DNA of 60,486 nt. Source: Hyphococcus sp. Its GTDB lineage: Bacteria; Pseudomonadota; Alphaproteobacteria; Caulobacterales; Parvularculaceae. The position numbers and the translations under genes were made by a program. This document shows positions 42,795 to 53,311 of this stretch, piece by piece. The DNA lies in NCBI GenBank assembly GCA_021776375.1, contig JAJFGA010000029.1, positions 1 to 60,486 on the forward strand, written 5' to 3'. The notes under the pieces are model-generated. The model did not search any database. It saw only the letters and a program-made list of their open reading frames with translations, and was not told where the DNA came from. Each line of letters begins with the position of its first letter. Within the stretch, counting starts at the first letter, position 1.

Positions 42795-45398
42795 CTAAAA
42801 GCTTGTCCCAGCACTAAATCGGAAGCCCTCGGTCTGGTCATAAATTTCTTGGCGGAGAACCTCAGCGAAGTCGAACCGAACGGGTCCAAAGGGCGAATCC
42901 CAACTCACCGAAACACCCGCCGTCACCCGCAACGCCAGATCATCTTGCACCGGCGCAAGAGTAGTGATGATGGCGTTGCCCATGTCATCCAAAATCGGGG
43001 CTCCATCTACGTCAAGCAACGGCACATCCACGAAGAATGATGAATCTCCATTGATGAATTTTGTCGACTCATCAACCAGCCCGACGGTGCCAAAGTCGGC
43101 AAATAGTGAAGCTCGAATGCCATATTCTTTCGGCAAAGGCAAAGGCAGTAATATCTCGGCGGTGCCGATGGCGTAAGCTTTGGCCCCAATTGACTGGCCG
43201 TCCGGGCGATTTTCCCGTGCATCGAATCGGGTCACGAAGCGCGGCCCGACACCAGCAACCTCAAATCCGCGAAACGAAGACGCACCTTCGAAAAAGCGGT
43301 CCGACAGCCGCACATCATCACCGCCATAACCGTCAATATAGCCGGCCCGGCCCTTCAATACACCGACAAATTTGCCGATCAGCGGATGGTAATAAGCGCC
43401 AGAAAACTCGGTCTGGTAGTAATTAACATCCCCGCCAAGTCCGGCAAACCGAGCCGACAGAATCGCACGCCACCCACGAGTGGGCTTGAACGGATCATTT
43501 CTTGTATCGAAAGAAACTGAAGCGCCGATCAACGACGTCACAAATTGGCCGCGAGATTGGCAGGTCGGGGAAAGCGATTGGACGATAAAGTCACACAGTA
43601 CCGCGACTACAACCTGGTTTGTCTGGCCGTTCACCACTACAGGCGTTACCGAAATCGGCGTGGCCCCGGGAGCCAATATCGACAATGGATCGACGCTGCC
43701 AAGAATGTTCTGCTGACTTAGACTGTCAATGCGGACATCATCATTCGTAAACTGATAGTTCAGCCCGCCGCGGCCATATTCAGAAATTTGAAAACCAGTG
43801 TTCAATCCAAAACCAATCCGATTTCGGATAAAGCCTGACTCACGAAAATTTGTTCGCTGATTAAAGGCGGAAACGCCTGCTGCTAAGTTGCGTCCTAGAA
43901 AATAGGGCTGGGTAAACTGTATGTCGACCAGCCTCGTACGCGAGCTGGCTTGCATGCGAAAACGCAAAAGCTGGCCGCGACCCATGAGATTGCGCTCTTC
44001 AACCGATAGATCGACAATAAAGTTCTCGGTAGAAGAAACACCGACCCCAACACTAAATGATCCGGTCGCCTGTTCCTGCACGGTAATGTCGAGCTCTGTT
44101 CGGTCCGGAGCCGAACCCGGCTTTTCTTCAATCTCAACTTCCTTGAAAAAGCCCAGCGAACGAACCCGCGCCTTCGAACGATCGACAAGAACACGATTGA
44201 ATGGATCGCCTTCAGCTATCCGAACCTCGCGGCGTATAACCTTATCTAGTGTACGCGTATTGCCTTTGATATTGATGCGTTCGACATAAACTCTGGGGCC
44301 TTCGTTCACTTCGAAGGTAAGGTCTATGGTGTTGGTTTCGGCATGCCGTGAGAGGCGGGGGTTTACGTCAACGAATGCGTATCCTGTCGAGCCCGTGGCG
44401 AATGTAATGGATTCAATTGCATTTTCGAGCTTTTCGGAGTCAAAGGTCGCACCAGTCTTGATCGGGATAAATCGCTCGAGAACATCTTCATCAAGTTTGG
44501 CAAGCGTGGTTTTTACACGCACTTCTCCAATAGTATATTGTGGGCCCTCATCAACGGTGAACGTAATGAAGAAATCCTTGCGGTCCGGCGTCAACTCGGC
44601 GACAGCCGAAACTACTGAAAAATCCGCATAACCGTTGCGTCCATAATGCTTACGCAAAAGCTCGCGCTCAAATTCCAGCCGATCAGGGTCATAATTGTCA
44701 TTGCTAGTGAAAATCCGCCACCAGCGACTTTCCTTGGTCAATATCTCGCCGCGTAGTTCATTGTCCGTGTAAATTTTGTTGCCGACAAAGTTGACCTTTG
44801 CAACGCCGGTTTTCGGCCCTTCATCAACTTCAAATATCACGTCGATGCGGTTTTGCTCCAATGGCGTAACCTTAGGCGTGACGGACGCAGCAAAGCGACC
44901 TTTCGCGCGATACAATTCGACAATCCGCTGCGCATCAGCCTGCACTTTTGAGCGCGTATAGATGGTGCGCGCCGCGAGTTGGATTTCTTCAGTGATCTTG
45001 TCGTCTTTAACCCGGCGGTTGCCTTCAAAGATCACACGATTGACGATCGGGTTTTCTTTGACATCAATTAGCAAGACGCCATTTTCCTGCATCTCAAGCG
45101 CAACGTCCGAAAAAAGGCCGGTGTTAAAAAGCGTTTTGAGCGACAGGTCCAAGAGCTCCGCGTCTGCTGGCATACCGGACTGCAAAGGTAGGTAGGACGT
45201 AACCGTCCCGGCCTCGATGCGTTGATTACCGCGCACAGCGACGCCCTGAATGATTGACGCCGGCAGTGGCGCCACAGAAGACGCCGGCGCGACCGGCGCT
45301 TGCGCCTGAGCGCTAATGCTGCCGGCGAGCCCCGCAACCAAAACCGTAAAAGCAAATATAGCGCGACCCGCGCCGCCCCCCGACCCATTCAAACTCAT
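42795..45398 (-). CDS. bamA: outer-membrane protein assembly factor BamA
   Basis: BamA is the Omp85 core of the BAM machine that inserts beta barrels into the outer membrane. The 867-residue protein has a signal peptide (ending SISAQAQ), five POTRA domains (about residues 45-440, beginning IIQGVAVRGNQRIEAGTV) and a 16-strand barrel with the Omp85 motifs GFEVAGVGPRF and SWDSPFGPVRFDFAEV (VRFDF). It ends in FRFSAGTSF, with the expected terminal Phe. It is somewhat longer than the E. coli protein because of barrel-loop insertions. The skp-like gene follows within 20 bases. Confidence 0.97.
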   Translation of the reverse strand: MSLNGSGGGAGRAIFAFTVLVAGLAGSISAQAQAPVAPASSVAPLPASIIQGVAVRGNQRIEAGTVTSYLPLQSGMPADAELLDLSLKTLFNTGLFSDVALEMQENGVLLIDVKENPIVNRVIFEGNRRVKDDKITEEIQLAARTIYTRSKVQADAQRIVELYRAKGRFAASVTPKVTPLEQNRIDVIFEVDEGPKTGVAKVNFVGNKIYTDNELRGEILTKESRWWRIFTSNDNYDPDRLEFERELLRKHYGRNGYADFSVVSAVAELTPDRKDFFITFTVDEGPQYTIGEVRVKTTLAKLDEDVLERFIPIKTGATFDSEKLENAIESITFATGSTGYAFVDVNPRLSRHAETNTIDLTFEVNEGPRVYVERINIKGNTRTLDKVIRREVRIAEGDPFNRVLVDRSKARVRSLGFFKEVEIEEKPGSAPDRTELDITVQEQATGSFSVGVGVSSTENFIVDLSVEERNLMGRGQLLRFRMQASSRTRLVDIQFTQPYFLGRNLAAGVSAFNQRTNFRESGFIRNRIGFGLNTGFQISEYGRGGLNYQFTNDDVRIDSLSQQNILGSVDPLSILAPGATPISVTPVVVNGQTNQVVVAVLCDFIVQSLSPTCQSRGQFVTSLIGASVSFDTRNDPFKPTRGWRAILSARFAGLGGDVNYYQTEFSGAYYHPLIGKFVGVLKGRAGYIDGYGGDDVRLSDRFFEGASSFRGFEVAGVGPRFVTRFDARENRPDGQSIGAKAYAIGTAEILLPLPLPKEYGIRASLFADFGTVGLVDESTKFINGDSSFFVDVPLLDVDGAPILDDMGNAIITTLAPVQDDLALRVTAGVSVSWDSPFGPVRFDFAEVLRQEIYDQTEGFRFSAGTSF

Positions 45399-45407
45399 GC
45401 CGACGCC

Positions 45408-46655
45408 CTAGCTGATAGACGAAATCAGATTATTGATGTCGTTCCACGTAACAAAAATCATGAGCGACGCCAGCAAGACGATGCCCACTCGAAAACCGAC
45501 CGCTTGTGCTCGCGCCCCCAACGGCCGTCCAGCAATCGTCTCATAGGCGTAGTACAATAGATGGCCGCCGTCGAGCACTGGAACCGGCAAAATGTTCAAG
45601 AAACCAATTGACACCGACACAAACGCCGCCAGTGAGATAAAATCGACCAGACTGGACCTGAGCATGAGCCCAAAGCTCGGTTTTTCACTATAACCCGCTT
45701 GGTCAAAGCCGGACATGGCCGATTGCCCGGCATATTGGGCCATCTTGATCGGCCCGCCAAGCTGCTTTGCGTCCTCTTTCCCAGTGATAATCTTGCCTAA
45801 ATACTGGGTCGTTAAACTTAATACACGCCAGAGCTCTTTGACCCCTTCGCGGATCGCGCCGACAAATCCGTATTTCTCATAGCCATAGGCGTTGGGATCG
45901 CCACCAATGCCGAGCCGCCAGACTTCAATAGAATTGCCATATCTATCCTGGGTTTCAGCCCGGGTCGGCACAATGGTCAGCTCAACTTCAGCCCCGTTGC
46001 GCAACACTCGGACCCCAACTGGATCACCGCTGCTCAACATCAAAGCGTCCTGAATTTGCCTGAACTTCTCGATCGAGCGGCCATTGACCGCGACAATCCG
46101 GTCGCCGGGCAAGACGCCGGCTTCCTGGGCGGCGGAAGCTTCTAGAACCGAGCCGACAACCGGTTCGGAATATTGCCGCCCGAACGCCGCGAACAAGGCG
46201 GCGAAGATCGCCACCGCGAGGATGAAATTGGCGACCGGACCGGCAGCGACGATTGCGGCGCGCGCCCATATCGGTTTGAAATGAAAGCACACCGCACGCT
46301 CTTCCGCGGTCATGCCCTGGGCAATTTCCTCGGCATCGCCCGGCTTCGGAAACTGCGTCGTCGCTGGTGCGCTGGCCTTGGCGACCTCGGGCGATGCCTG
46401 TGATGCCGCATTCAGGTCACCGAAAAACTTGACATATCCGCCAAGCGGCAATGCTGCGATGCGCCATTCCGTGCCTTTGCGATCAATCCATCGCAATAAT
46501 GGTTTACCGAACCCGATAGAAAAAACATCGACGCGAACGCCGAGCAGTCTCGCCATAGAGAAATGGCCGTACTCGTGAATGAAGACGATGATCATCAACA
46601 ACACCAGAAAGGCGGCGAGCGTAATCGGTAATATGAGGAGTGATTCTAGTGCCAT
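45408..46655 (-). CDS. rseP: site-2 protease RseP
   Basis: RseP is an inner-membrane zinc metalloprotease that cuts anti-sigma factors or leftover signal peptides inside the membrane. The 415-residue protein has the HEYGH zinc motif in its first helix (IVFIHEYGHFSMARLLGV), one recognisable PDZ domain (about 150-235, VLPGDRIVAVNGRSIEKF), and the second active-site motif NILPVPVLDGGHLL near the C-terminus. It sits between dxr and bamA, as in most proteobacteria. Confidence 0.95.
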   Translation of the reverse strand: MALESLLILPITLAAFLVLLMIIVFIHEYGHFSMARLLGVRVDVFSIGFGKPLLRWIDRKGTEWRIAALPLGGYVKFFGDLNAASQASPEVAKASAPATTQFPKPGDAEEIAQGMTAEERAVCFHFKPIWARAAIVAAGPVANFILAVAIFAALFAAFGRQYSEPVVGSVLEASAAQEAGVLPGDRIVAVNGRSIEKFRQIQDALMLSSGDPVGVRVLRNGAEVELTIVPTRAETQDRYGNSIEVWRLGIGGDPNAYGYEKYGFVGAIREGVKELWRVLSLTTQYLGKIITGKEDAKQLGGPIKMAQYAGQSAMSGFDQAGYSEKPSFGLMLRSSLVDFISLAAFVSVSIGFLNILPVPVLDGGHLLYYAYETIAGRPLGARAQAVGFRVGIVLLASLMIFVTWNDINNLISSIS

Positions 46656-46691
46656 GCTTGTCGCTAAACTCTACCCTATTTTGCGCGGCTT

Positions 46692-47915
46692 TTAAGCGGC
46701 GGCCTTGGCTGCTACGCAATTCTCCGCCAACCGGCGCGCCTGACTGTCAGCCGCGATTGCCTCCTCAAGCGTCCTCAGCACCGCTGGGTTTTCTTGCCGG
46801 CTAACTTGCTCAACTACTTGCTCGGAAATTGCGGCAATATCAAGAAATTTGATATCGCCGTTCAAAAATGCGGCGACCGCGATTTCATTTGCCGCATTCA
46901 ATGTCGCCGGCATTATCCCGCCAACTTCTATTGCCTCACGAGCTAAGCGCAGGGCCGGAAACCGTTCTAAATCAGGAGCTTCAAAGGTTAACTTCGATAC
47001 CTTCGCGAAGTCCAGTTTCGCACTTGGGCTGGGCATCCGATCCGGCCAAGCCAGGGTTGAGGCAATCGGCGTGCGCATATCCGGCGTTCCGAGCTGAGCC
47101 AGAACCGAGCCGTCGACATATTCAACCATGGAGTGAATGACCGACTGAGGGTGAACTAGAATCTCGATACGCTCATGAGGAATCGGAAAAATATGGGCGG
47201 CCTCAATGAGTTCCAGCCCCTTGTTCATCATCGTCGCAGAATCAACTGAAATTTTGGCGCCCATAGACCAGTTCGGGTGAGCAACGGCCTGCGCCGGGCT
47301 CGCTTGCGCCATCTCGTCCGCGCTCCAGGTGCGGAAAGGCCCCCCCGAGGCAGTTAGAATAAGGCGGGAAATTCGATTGGGTCGCTCAAAATCAAACACC
47401 TGAAAAATCGCATTATGTTCACTGTCGACGGGCAGCAACGCGCCGCCGGATTTTTCAATTGCTGCGGTGACGATATCCCCGGCGCAAACCAGGCATTCTT
47501 TGTTGGCGAGCGCCACAGAGGCGCCGCGTTCCGCAGCTTTCAAAGTCGGGCCAAGCCCGGCGGCGCCGACAATCGCCGCCATTACCCAATCAGCGTCGCG
47601 TTGGGCGGCTTCTTCAATCGCCGCCGCACCGGCGCCAGTTTCGACATCAAGACCGGCAACCGCAGCTCGCAGATCATCGCCAAGCGTTGCATCCGCAACA
47701 GCGACAAATTTGGGTTTGAATTTACGCGCCTGCGCCGCCAGGGCTTCAACATTTCGGTTTGCGGTCAGCGCCTCTATCTCGATCTGCGCTTCGCCTCTAT
47801 CGGATGCGAAGCTCAGAAGATCGAGCGTAGAAACGCCAACCGATCCGGTTGACCCAAGAATGGTGATTTTGCGCGGCCCGCCAGGCGGCCGTTTGAATGC
47901 GCCGTTTTCCGTCAC
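46692..47915 (-). CDS. dxr: 1-deoxy-D-xylulose 5-phosphate reductoisomerase
   Basis: Dxr converts DXP to 2-C-methylerythritol 4-phosphate with NADPH, the committed step of the MEP isoprenoid route; the neighbouring uppS uses its products. The 407-residue protein has the NADPH motif ITILGSTGSVGVSTLDLL, the metal/substrate segments LLPVDSEHNAIFQ and LTASGGPFR, and the helical C-terminus. The start is GTG with a weak GGATAAA site. It is followed by rseP. Confidence 0.96.
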   Translation of the reverse strand: MTENGAFKRPPGGPRKITILGSTGSVGVSTLDLLSFASDRGEAQIEIEALTANRNVEALAAQARKFKPKFVAVADATLGDDLRAAVAGLDVETGAGAAAIEEAAQRDADWVMAAIVGAAGLGPTLKAAERGASVALANKECLVCAGDIVTAAIEKSGGALLPVDSEHNAIFQVFDFERPNRISRLILTASGGPFRTWSADEMAQASPAQAVAHPNWSMGAKISVDSATMMNKGLELIEAAHIFPIPHERIEILVHPQSVIHSMVEYVDGSVLAQLGTPDMRTPIASTLAWPDRMPSPSAKLDFAKVSKLTFEAPDLERFPALRLAREAIEVGGIMPATLNAANEIAVAAFLNGDIKFLDIAAISEQVVEQVSRQENPAVLRTLEEAIAADSQARRLAENCVAAKAAA

Positions 47916-47939
47916 TTTATCCGACCCCTGCCCCGATAT

Positions 47940-48788
47940 TTATGTGAGCACCATATAGAGGAAATAGCCGCCCGTCATTGCTGCAGTCGCGAAAATCATC
48001 CCGTCTAAACGATCCAGCACCCCGCCATGGCCGGGAATAAAGCCGGAAATATCCTTGAGGCCAAAATTTCGCTTGAAGGCGGATTCCGCAAGATCGCCCA
48101 AGACAGATGCCGCGCCAAGGCCGGCGCCCGCAAGCAGACTTAAGAACACTGTCTCCCCGCCAATCAGAAAATACCCAGCAACAGCTCCTATGACCGCACC
48201 GCCGACAATGCCGCCGCCAATACCCGCCCAGGTTTTTGACGGCGATAGCGCATAGCTGATTTTTGGCCCGCCAATCGCCTTGCCAAATAAGAATGCGCCA
48301 GTGTCAGCCGCCCAGACCGTCACGAACAGGATAAGCGTCAGGACTAACCCGTGGTCGGTGCTCACGCGCAACCAGATCAACGCGATGCAAGGCGCAATGA
48401 GATAGGGCGCAGCAAACGCCGACCAGAGGCCAAGTCGCGCATCGCGGCGCGATAGAATAAAGGCGGCAAGCCCGCTGACCAGGCCGATGATAAATGCGAT
48501 CCCATATATGCCAGCCGCCGCCGAGAACAAACTTATCGCAGCCCCCCCAGCGAGCGCAAAGAAGCTGGCGCTGAATTCACGGCGTTCCACCATGCGGGTC
48601 CATTCAAAAAGCATCATCATGCACAAAAGAACGACCAGCAAGACGAAAACCCATCCACCGACATAGACAGCGCCAACGACCAACGGAATGAGGACCAACG
48701 CCGACGCAAAGCGTAACAACAACGACCGCGTCGATGGCGGCGTTCTTGTGTCTAGCTTTTCTGCCGCAGGCGGCGCCAAGTCGGTCAT
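47940..48788 (-). CDS. cdsA: phosphatidate cytidylyltransferase
   Basis: CdsA makes CDP-diacylglycerol from phosphatidate and CTP for all phospholipids. The start at 48788 overlaps the uppS stop by one base and gives 282 residues; the extra 15 codons upstream are not needed. Several transmembrane helices are evident and the C-terminal signature SVLGDLAESAFKRNFGLKDI leads to PGHGGVLDRLDG, with the metal-binding Asp residues. Confidence 0.95.
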   Translation of the reverse strand: MTDLAPPAAEKLDTRTPPSTRSLLLRFASALVLIPLVVGAVYVGGWVFVLLVVLLCMMMLFEWTRMVERREFSASFFALAGGAAISLFSAAAGIYGIAFIIGLVSGLAAFILSRRDARLGLWSAFAAPYLIAPCIALIWLRVSTDHGLVLTLILFVTVWAADTGAFLFGKAIGGPKISYALSPSKTWAGIGGGIVGGAVIGAVAGYFLIGGETVFLSLLAGAGLGAASVLGDLAESAFKRNFGLKDISGFIPGHGGVLDRLDGMIFATAAMTGGYFLYMVLT

Positions 48789-49543
48789 CAGGACGGCCCG
48801 CCAATACCGCCATACCGGCGCTCGCGACCACAATATTCTTCTATCGCGGCACGGAAGACGTCAGCATTAAAATCCGGCCACAAAGTATCGACAAAAACAT
48901 ACTCCGCATAGGCGGCCTGCCAGATCAGAAAGTTAGATGTCCTTTTCTCACCGCTGGTGCGAATAACTAGGTCTGGCTCGGGCACAGCGCCGGTGTCCAG
49001 AAATGCTCCGAAAATCTCCTCGTTGATATCTTCCGGCTGAAGATTGCCCCTGCGTACAGCCTCTCCGGCAGCGCGCGCAGCACGAACAATTTCATCGCGG
49101 CCGCCATAATTGAAGGCGATCTGCAAGGTAAATTTGGTGTTTTCGCGTGTCTCGCTTTCCGCCTTTCCGACCAGCGCCCTGATGTCAGCGGTCAGATTTT
49201 TACGGTCGCCAATAATACGCACGCACACGCCTTCTTCTTTAAGACGCGGCAGATCAACAACGATAAATTGTTTTAACAACCCCATTAAATCTCGCACCTC
49301 GCCAGCAGGTCGGCGCCAATTTTCCGTCGAAAATGAATACAACGTCAGGCATTCAAGGTTCATATCGCGCGCAGCCTCAACTGCGCGGCGCACCGCTTCA
49401 ACACCCTCGCGGTGCCCTGCTGACCGCGGCAGAGCACGAGCTTTCGCCCAGCGCCCATTCCCATCCATAATGATGGCGACATGCTTTGGAGCAGGCGCGC
49501 AAACGACTGCCGCACCCTCTGATGAAACCGGTGACGCGCTCAT
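48788..49543 (-). CDS. uppS: undecaprenyl diphosphate synthase (cis-prenyltransferase)
   Basis: UppS extends farnesyl diphosphate with isopentenyl units to the C55 carrier lipid of cell-wall and LPS synthesis. The 251-residue protein shows the substrate-binding [20 protein letters not shown] with the catalytic Asp, [12 protein letters not shown], and the C-terminal [19 protein letters not shown]. It lies between frr and cdsA in the standard order. Confidence 0.97.
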   Translation of the reverse strand: MSASPVSSEGAAVVCAPAPKHVAIIMDGNGRWAKARALPRSAGHREGVEAVRRAVEAARDMNLECLTLYSFSTENWRRPAGEVRDLMGLLKQFIVVDLPRLKEEGVCVRIIGDRKNLTADIRALVGKAESETRENTKFTLQIAFNYGGRDEIVRAARAAGEAVRRGNLQPEDINEEIFGAFLDTGAVPEPDLVIRTSGEKRTSNFLIWQAAYAEYVFVDTLWPDFNADVFRAAIEEYCGRERRYGGIGGPS

Positions 49544-49641
49544 CGCGACGAGTCCATTATTCCCGCGCCCCGGTCAATCCCGCAAACGGGCTGGACGCTT
49601 GCACCCAATAGCGGTGGATATCTAAATCCCGTATTCAACAA

Positions 49642-50196
49642 TCAGACCTGCATGATTTCGGCTTCTTTCGCCACTAGCGCATCATCGACAGCCTTAACCA
49701 TCTCGTCGGTCAGCTTTTGAACGTCGCTATGCAGCTTTTTCTGCTCGTCCTCACCAATGCCGTCCGCCTTTTTAATCGCCTCCATACCATCGCGGCGCAC
49801 ATTGCGGATCGCGATCCGCGCCTGCTCGGTATATTTCGCAGCAATCTTGGCTAACTCGACCCGGCGCTCTTCAGTCAACGGCGGAATAGGTATGCGCACG
49901 TTCGTACCGTCTACGACCGGGTTAATGCCAAGGCCGGATTCGCGTATCGCTTTTTCGACCGCACCAATCAACCCTTTGTCCCAAACCTGAATGGTGATCA
50001 TGCGCGGCTCTGGAATACTGATTGTACCAACCTGGCTCATCGGCATTTTCGAGCCATAAGCGTTTACATTGATGGGCTCAACCAGGCTGACGCTGGCGCG
50101 ACCGGTGCGGAGCCCGCCAAATTCTGTCTTCAACGCTGTGATCGCGCCATCCATGCGCTTGCGAAGATCTTTAAGGTCTACTCCGTCGGTGCTCAT
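49642..50196 (-). CDS. frr: ribosome recycling factor
   Basis: RRF, with EF-G, splits post-termination ribosomes. The 184-residue protein has the two-domain pattern: [19 protein letters not shown] for the first helix and hinge, [20 protein letters not shown] for domain II, and a long C-terminal helix with [18 protein letters not shown]. Length is exact for the family. AGGAG lies about ten bases upstream of the ATG. Confidence 0.98.
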   Translation of the reverse strand: MSTDGVDLKDLRKRMDGAITALKTEFGGLRTGRASVSLVEPINVNAYGSKMPMSQVGTISIPEPRMITIQVWDKGLIGAVEKAIRESGLGINPVVDGTNVRIPIPPLTEERRVELAKIAAKYTEQARIAIRNVRRDGMEAIKKADGIGEDEQKKLHSDVQKLTDEMVKAVDDALVAKEAEIMQV

Positions 50197-50256
50197 GGCG
50201 TTTATTCTCCTATTGATTTTATAGCCTGAAATTACGGCGAAATCTGAGCGTCTTCG

Positions 50257-51003
50257 CTAATTATCAGAGATAATCGTCGATGTCCCGGCACCCGTCAGCG
50301 CCCCGACAACACCGCCTGGCTCGCCAATCGGGAACACAACAATGGGGATGCCGCTCTCACGGGTTAGCGATATCGCTGCCTGATCCATGACCTTAAGGTC
50401 ACGCGCCAGGACGTCATGATAGGTCAGCTTCTCGATGCGTTCGGCCGAAGGGTCCAGCTTGGGGTCAGCGGTGTATACGCCGTCAACCTGTGTGCCTTTC
50501 AACAAAACGTCACACTTCATTTCCGCGGCCCGGAGCGCGGCGGCTGTATCTGTAGTGAAAAATGGATTGCCAGTGCCGGCGGCAAAAATCACAATACGTC
50601 TTTTCTCTAGGTGGCGCAGCGCGCGCCGGCGAATATAGGTCTCGCAAATCGCCGTCATCTCAATCGCTGACAAAACCCTTGTATAGACCCCCATCCGCTC
50701 CAGCGCATTTTGCATGGCCAGAGCATTCATCACCGTCGCCAACATGCCCATATAATCGGCGCTGGCGCGTTCCATTCCCTCTGCAGCGGTCGAAATACCG
50801 CGGAAAATATTGCCTCCGCCAATCACCAGGCTGAGCTCGACGCCGAGATTTTGGGCGTCTTTAATCTCGCTGGCAATGCGGTCTACGGTTGGGTTGTCGA
50901 TGCCGTAATCACCCGGACCCATAAGTGCTTCGCCGGAAATTTTGAGCAAAACCCGCTTATATTTGGGGGCGGGCGCGTTTGAGGCTTCGGGCGTCTTGGT
51001 CAT
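50257..51003 (-). CDS. pyrH: UMP kinase
   Basis: PyrH phosphorylates UMP to UDP and is feedback-controlled by UTP and GTP. The 248-residue protein from the ATG at 51003 (a GTG lies two codons upstream) shows [33 protein letters not shown] and DAAAL-type [21 protein letters not shown]. It is the amino-acid-kinase fold, unrelated to eukaryotic UMP kinases. tsf is 188 bases upstream and frr 61 bases downstream. Confidence 0.97.
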   Translation of the reverse strand: MTKTPEASNAPAPKYKRVLLKISGEALMGPGDYGIDNPTVDRIASEIKDAQNLGVELSLVIGGGNIFRGISTAAEGMERASADYMGMLATVMNALAMQNALERMGVYTRVLSAIEMTAICETYIRRRALRHLEKRRIVIFAAGTGNPFFTTDTAAALRAAEMKCDVLLKGTQVDGVYTADPKLDPSAERIEKLTYHDVLARDLKVMDQAAISLTRESGIPIVVFPIGEPGGVVGALTGAGTSTIISDN

Positions 51004-51190
51004 GGACACTGCTTTCGATTATCGCCGAACGCTAGAGTAAGCTGTCCGCTCAGAATTGAAACATCGCCGGCGCCGATCCGTCACAAAAAAGCACAGCCCA
51101 AGTCATTTTGACATGTACAGCCGCGATCCGGTTTGGCTCGTCCCGCCTTGCCACGTTTCGTGGTCTGGCCGGCGCGAGCCTGAAGCCCGG

Positions 51191-52099
51191 TCAGTCTTCG
51201 TCGCCGCCCGTCTCAACGCCTTCGCCAAGCTCTAGCCGCTCAAAACCGGCAAACTCGATTGGTGCGCCGATTTCTGCGGCAACGTTTTCTATCACTTTGG
51301 CGACCTTGGTTTCACCGTCGATGACAAAGATCTGCTCAAGCAACACTGATTCTTCGTAGAATTTGCGGAGCCTGCCTTCGACCATCTTCTCAATGATGTT
51401 TTCAGGCTTGCCGGAAGCGCGCGCCTGATCGGCGAGGACGTTTTTCTCACGCTCAACGACGGCGGCGTCGAGCTCGTCAATCCGGCCCGCCAGAGGGCGG
51501 ACCGCCGCTACATGCATCGCGATCTGCTTGCCGAGGGCTTCAAGCTTGGCTTTGTCGCCAGTCGATTTTAGCCCGACAATAACGCCGATTTTTCCAGCGC
51601 CCGGCGTGACCTGCCCATGAACATAGGCTGCAACAACGCCCTCACTGACGTTAAGGCCCACGGCGCGACGAAGCGCCATATTCTCGCCGATCTTACCAAC
51701 CATCGCCAGGATATGCTCGTCAACAGACTTTTCCTCGCCCGGATATGTCTCTGTACGAAGCTTTTCAATGTTGCCGTCAACGCCAATCGCCGTTTGGGCA
51801 ACATTCGCAACCATGTTCTGAAAGATTTCATTACGTGCAACAAAATCGGTCTCGGAGTTAATTTCTACGATAACACCGCCAGCGCCGGCGCCATTTTTCT
51901 CTACTCCAACGGCGACGAGGCCTTGCGCCGCGGTACGGCCAGCTTTCTTAGCGGCCTTTGCGAGACCTTTCTTACGCAGCCAATCGACGGCGACTTCCAT
52001 GTCGCCATCAGTTTCCTTCAACGCCGTCTTGCAGTCCATCATGCCTGCGCCGGTGTTATCACGCAGCTGCTTTACCATTGCGGCAGTTATGCCAGTCAT
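51191..52099 (-). CDS. tsf: translation elongation factor Ts
   Basis: EF-Ts exchanges GDP for GTP on EF-Tu. The 302-residue protein starts with the family signature [20 protein letters not shown], then [20 protein letters not shown], and has the core contact [16 protein letters not shown]. The C-terminus ends in an acidic tail ([11 protein letters not shown]). GAGGAG precedes the ATG. It lies 129 bases downstream of rpsB, the usual pair. Confidence 0.98.
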   Translation of the reverse strand: MTGITAAMVKQLRDNTGAGMMDCKTALKETDGDMEVAVDWLRKKGLAKAAKKAGRTAAQGLVAVGVEKNGAGAGGVIVEINSETDFVARNEIFQNMVANVAQTAIGVDGNIEKLRTETYPGEEKSVDEHILAMVGKIGENMALRRAVGLNVSEGVVAAYVHGQVTPGAGKIGVIVGLKSTGDKAKLEALGKQIAMHVAAVRPLAGRIDELDAAVVEREKNVLADQARASGKPENIIEKMVEGRLRKFYEESVLLEQIFVIDGETKVAKVIENVAAEIGAPIEFAGFERLELGEGVETGGDED

Positions 52100-52228
52100 C
52101 CGGTATGCTCCTCTAATTCAGTTTGCGAGGCCCATAAAAGCGAGCCGTCCACGCGGTTTTTATAATCGTCCGTACGAACCGGCCTGACATCGCCGGTTCG
52201 CATCCTTGATCTGTTGCACCGGAAATTT

Positions 52229-53083
52229 CTAGGCGCTCGCCAGTTGCTCCGGCGGCGCTGCGGGCGCATCCGCATCCGTTGCGGGCTCTGCCTTTGGCGC
52301 ATCGCTCGCCGGGGCTTCTTCTGCTGGCGTTTCAGTCAGCACTGGCTCTGCCGGCGCATCTTCCATGGCGCCAAGATCAATCCCTAGCGCTGCCTGGCTT
52401 TCGCCGATGCCATCAATAACCGCGTCCGCGATGAGGTTTGTGTACAACGTAATTGCACGTGAGGCGTCATCATTACCGGGGATGATGTAGTCAATATTGT
52501 CCGGCGCACAATTGCTGTCGACGACAGCAATAACCGGAATACCGAGCTTTTTGGCTTCGTTGATTGCAATCGCTTCTTTCTTGACGTCGATCACAAAAAT
52601 AATGTCCGGCAAGCCGCCCATATCACGAATGCCGCCCAACGACGCTTCGAGCTTATCGCGTTGACGGGTCAGGTCGAGCAGTTCTTTTTTGTTAAGGCCG
52701 GAGGCTTCCGCCGCCAGGCTCTCTTCAAAACTTTTCAGTCGACGGATCGATTCTGAAATTGTCTCCCAGTTCGTCAACGTACCACCGAGCCAGCGCACAT
52801 TCATATAATATTGCGCACAGCGTTTGGCGGCTTCCGCCACAGGCTGTTGCGCCTGACGCTTGGTGCCGACGAATAAGACCCGTCCGCCGCCAGCGACAAC
52901 GTCGCGGACCTTGACCAGCGCCTGATGCAGGAGCGGAACGGTTTGCGACAGATCGAGGATGTGAATGCCGTTGCGTTCGCCGAAGATGTAGGATTTCATC
53001 TTCGGGTCCCAGCGGTGGGTTTGGTGACCGAAATGCACGCCAGCTTCCAAAAGCTGACGCATAGAAAATTCTGGCAGCGCCAT
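52229..53083 (-). CDS. rpsB: 30S ribosomal protein S2
   Basis: S2 binds the 30S head-body junction. The ATG at 53083 follows a strong GAAGGAG site and starts the family N-terminus ([20 protein letters not shown]); the longer frame from 53125 is not needed. The 284-residue protein contains [19 protein letters not shown] and [19 protein letters not shown]. From about residue 240 it carries an Ala/Pro/Glu-rich low-complexity extension ([17 protein letters not shown]), which makes it longer than the roughly 240-residue core. Such tails occur in alphaproteobacterial S2. Confidence 0.97.
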   Translation of the reverse strand: MALPEFSMRQLLEAGVHFGHQTHRWDPKMKSYIFGERNGIHILDLSQTVPLLHQALVKVRDVVAGGGRVLFVGTKRQAQQPVAEAAKRCAQYYMNVRWLGGTLTNWETISESIRRLKSFEESLAAEASGLNKKELLDLTRQRDKLEASLGGIRDMGGLPDIIFVIDVKKEAIAINEAKKLGIPVIAVVDSNCAPDNIDYIIPGNDDASRAITLYTNLIADAVIDGIGESQAALGIDLGAMEDAPAEPVLTETPAEEAPASDAPKAEPATDADAPAAPPEQLASA

Positions 53084-53311
53084 CTGCAGTAACTCCTTCA
53101 GTTTTTCCGCCGCGACGCTGGTCAACCATCCCGGACACGAAAAGCCCGGGCGGCCACTGAGGAAAGCGCCGCGTGTGAGATGGCGCGGCCTATACGCCCT
53201 CTTTAGCGCCTGTGCAAGCGCAGCATCGATAAACCTTTAGAAATCACCGCCCGTCGGGGGCCCACACCAGCCGCAACCGCCTGAAATAAGGGGTCCAGGA
53301 GCGACGTCCGA

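Noticed and set aside
51010..51190. Possible terminator between tsf and pyrH
   Set aside because: A T-run exists on the minus strand near 51085-51090, but no strong GC hairpin stands directly before it.
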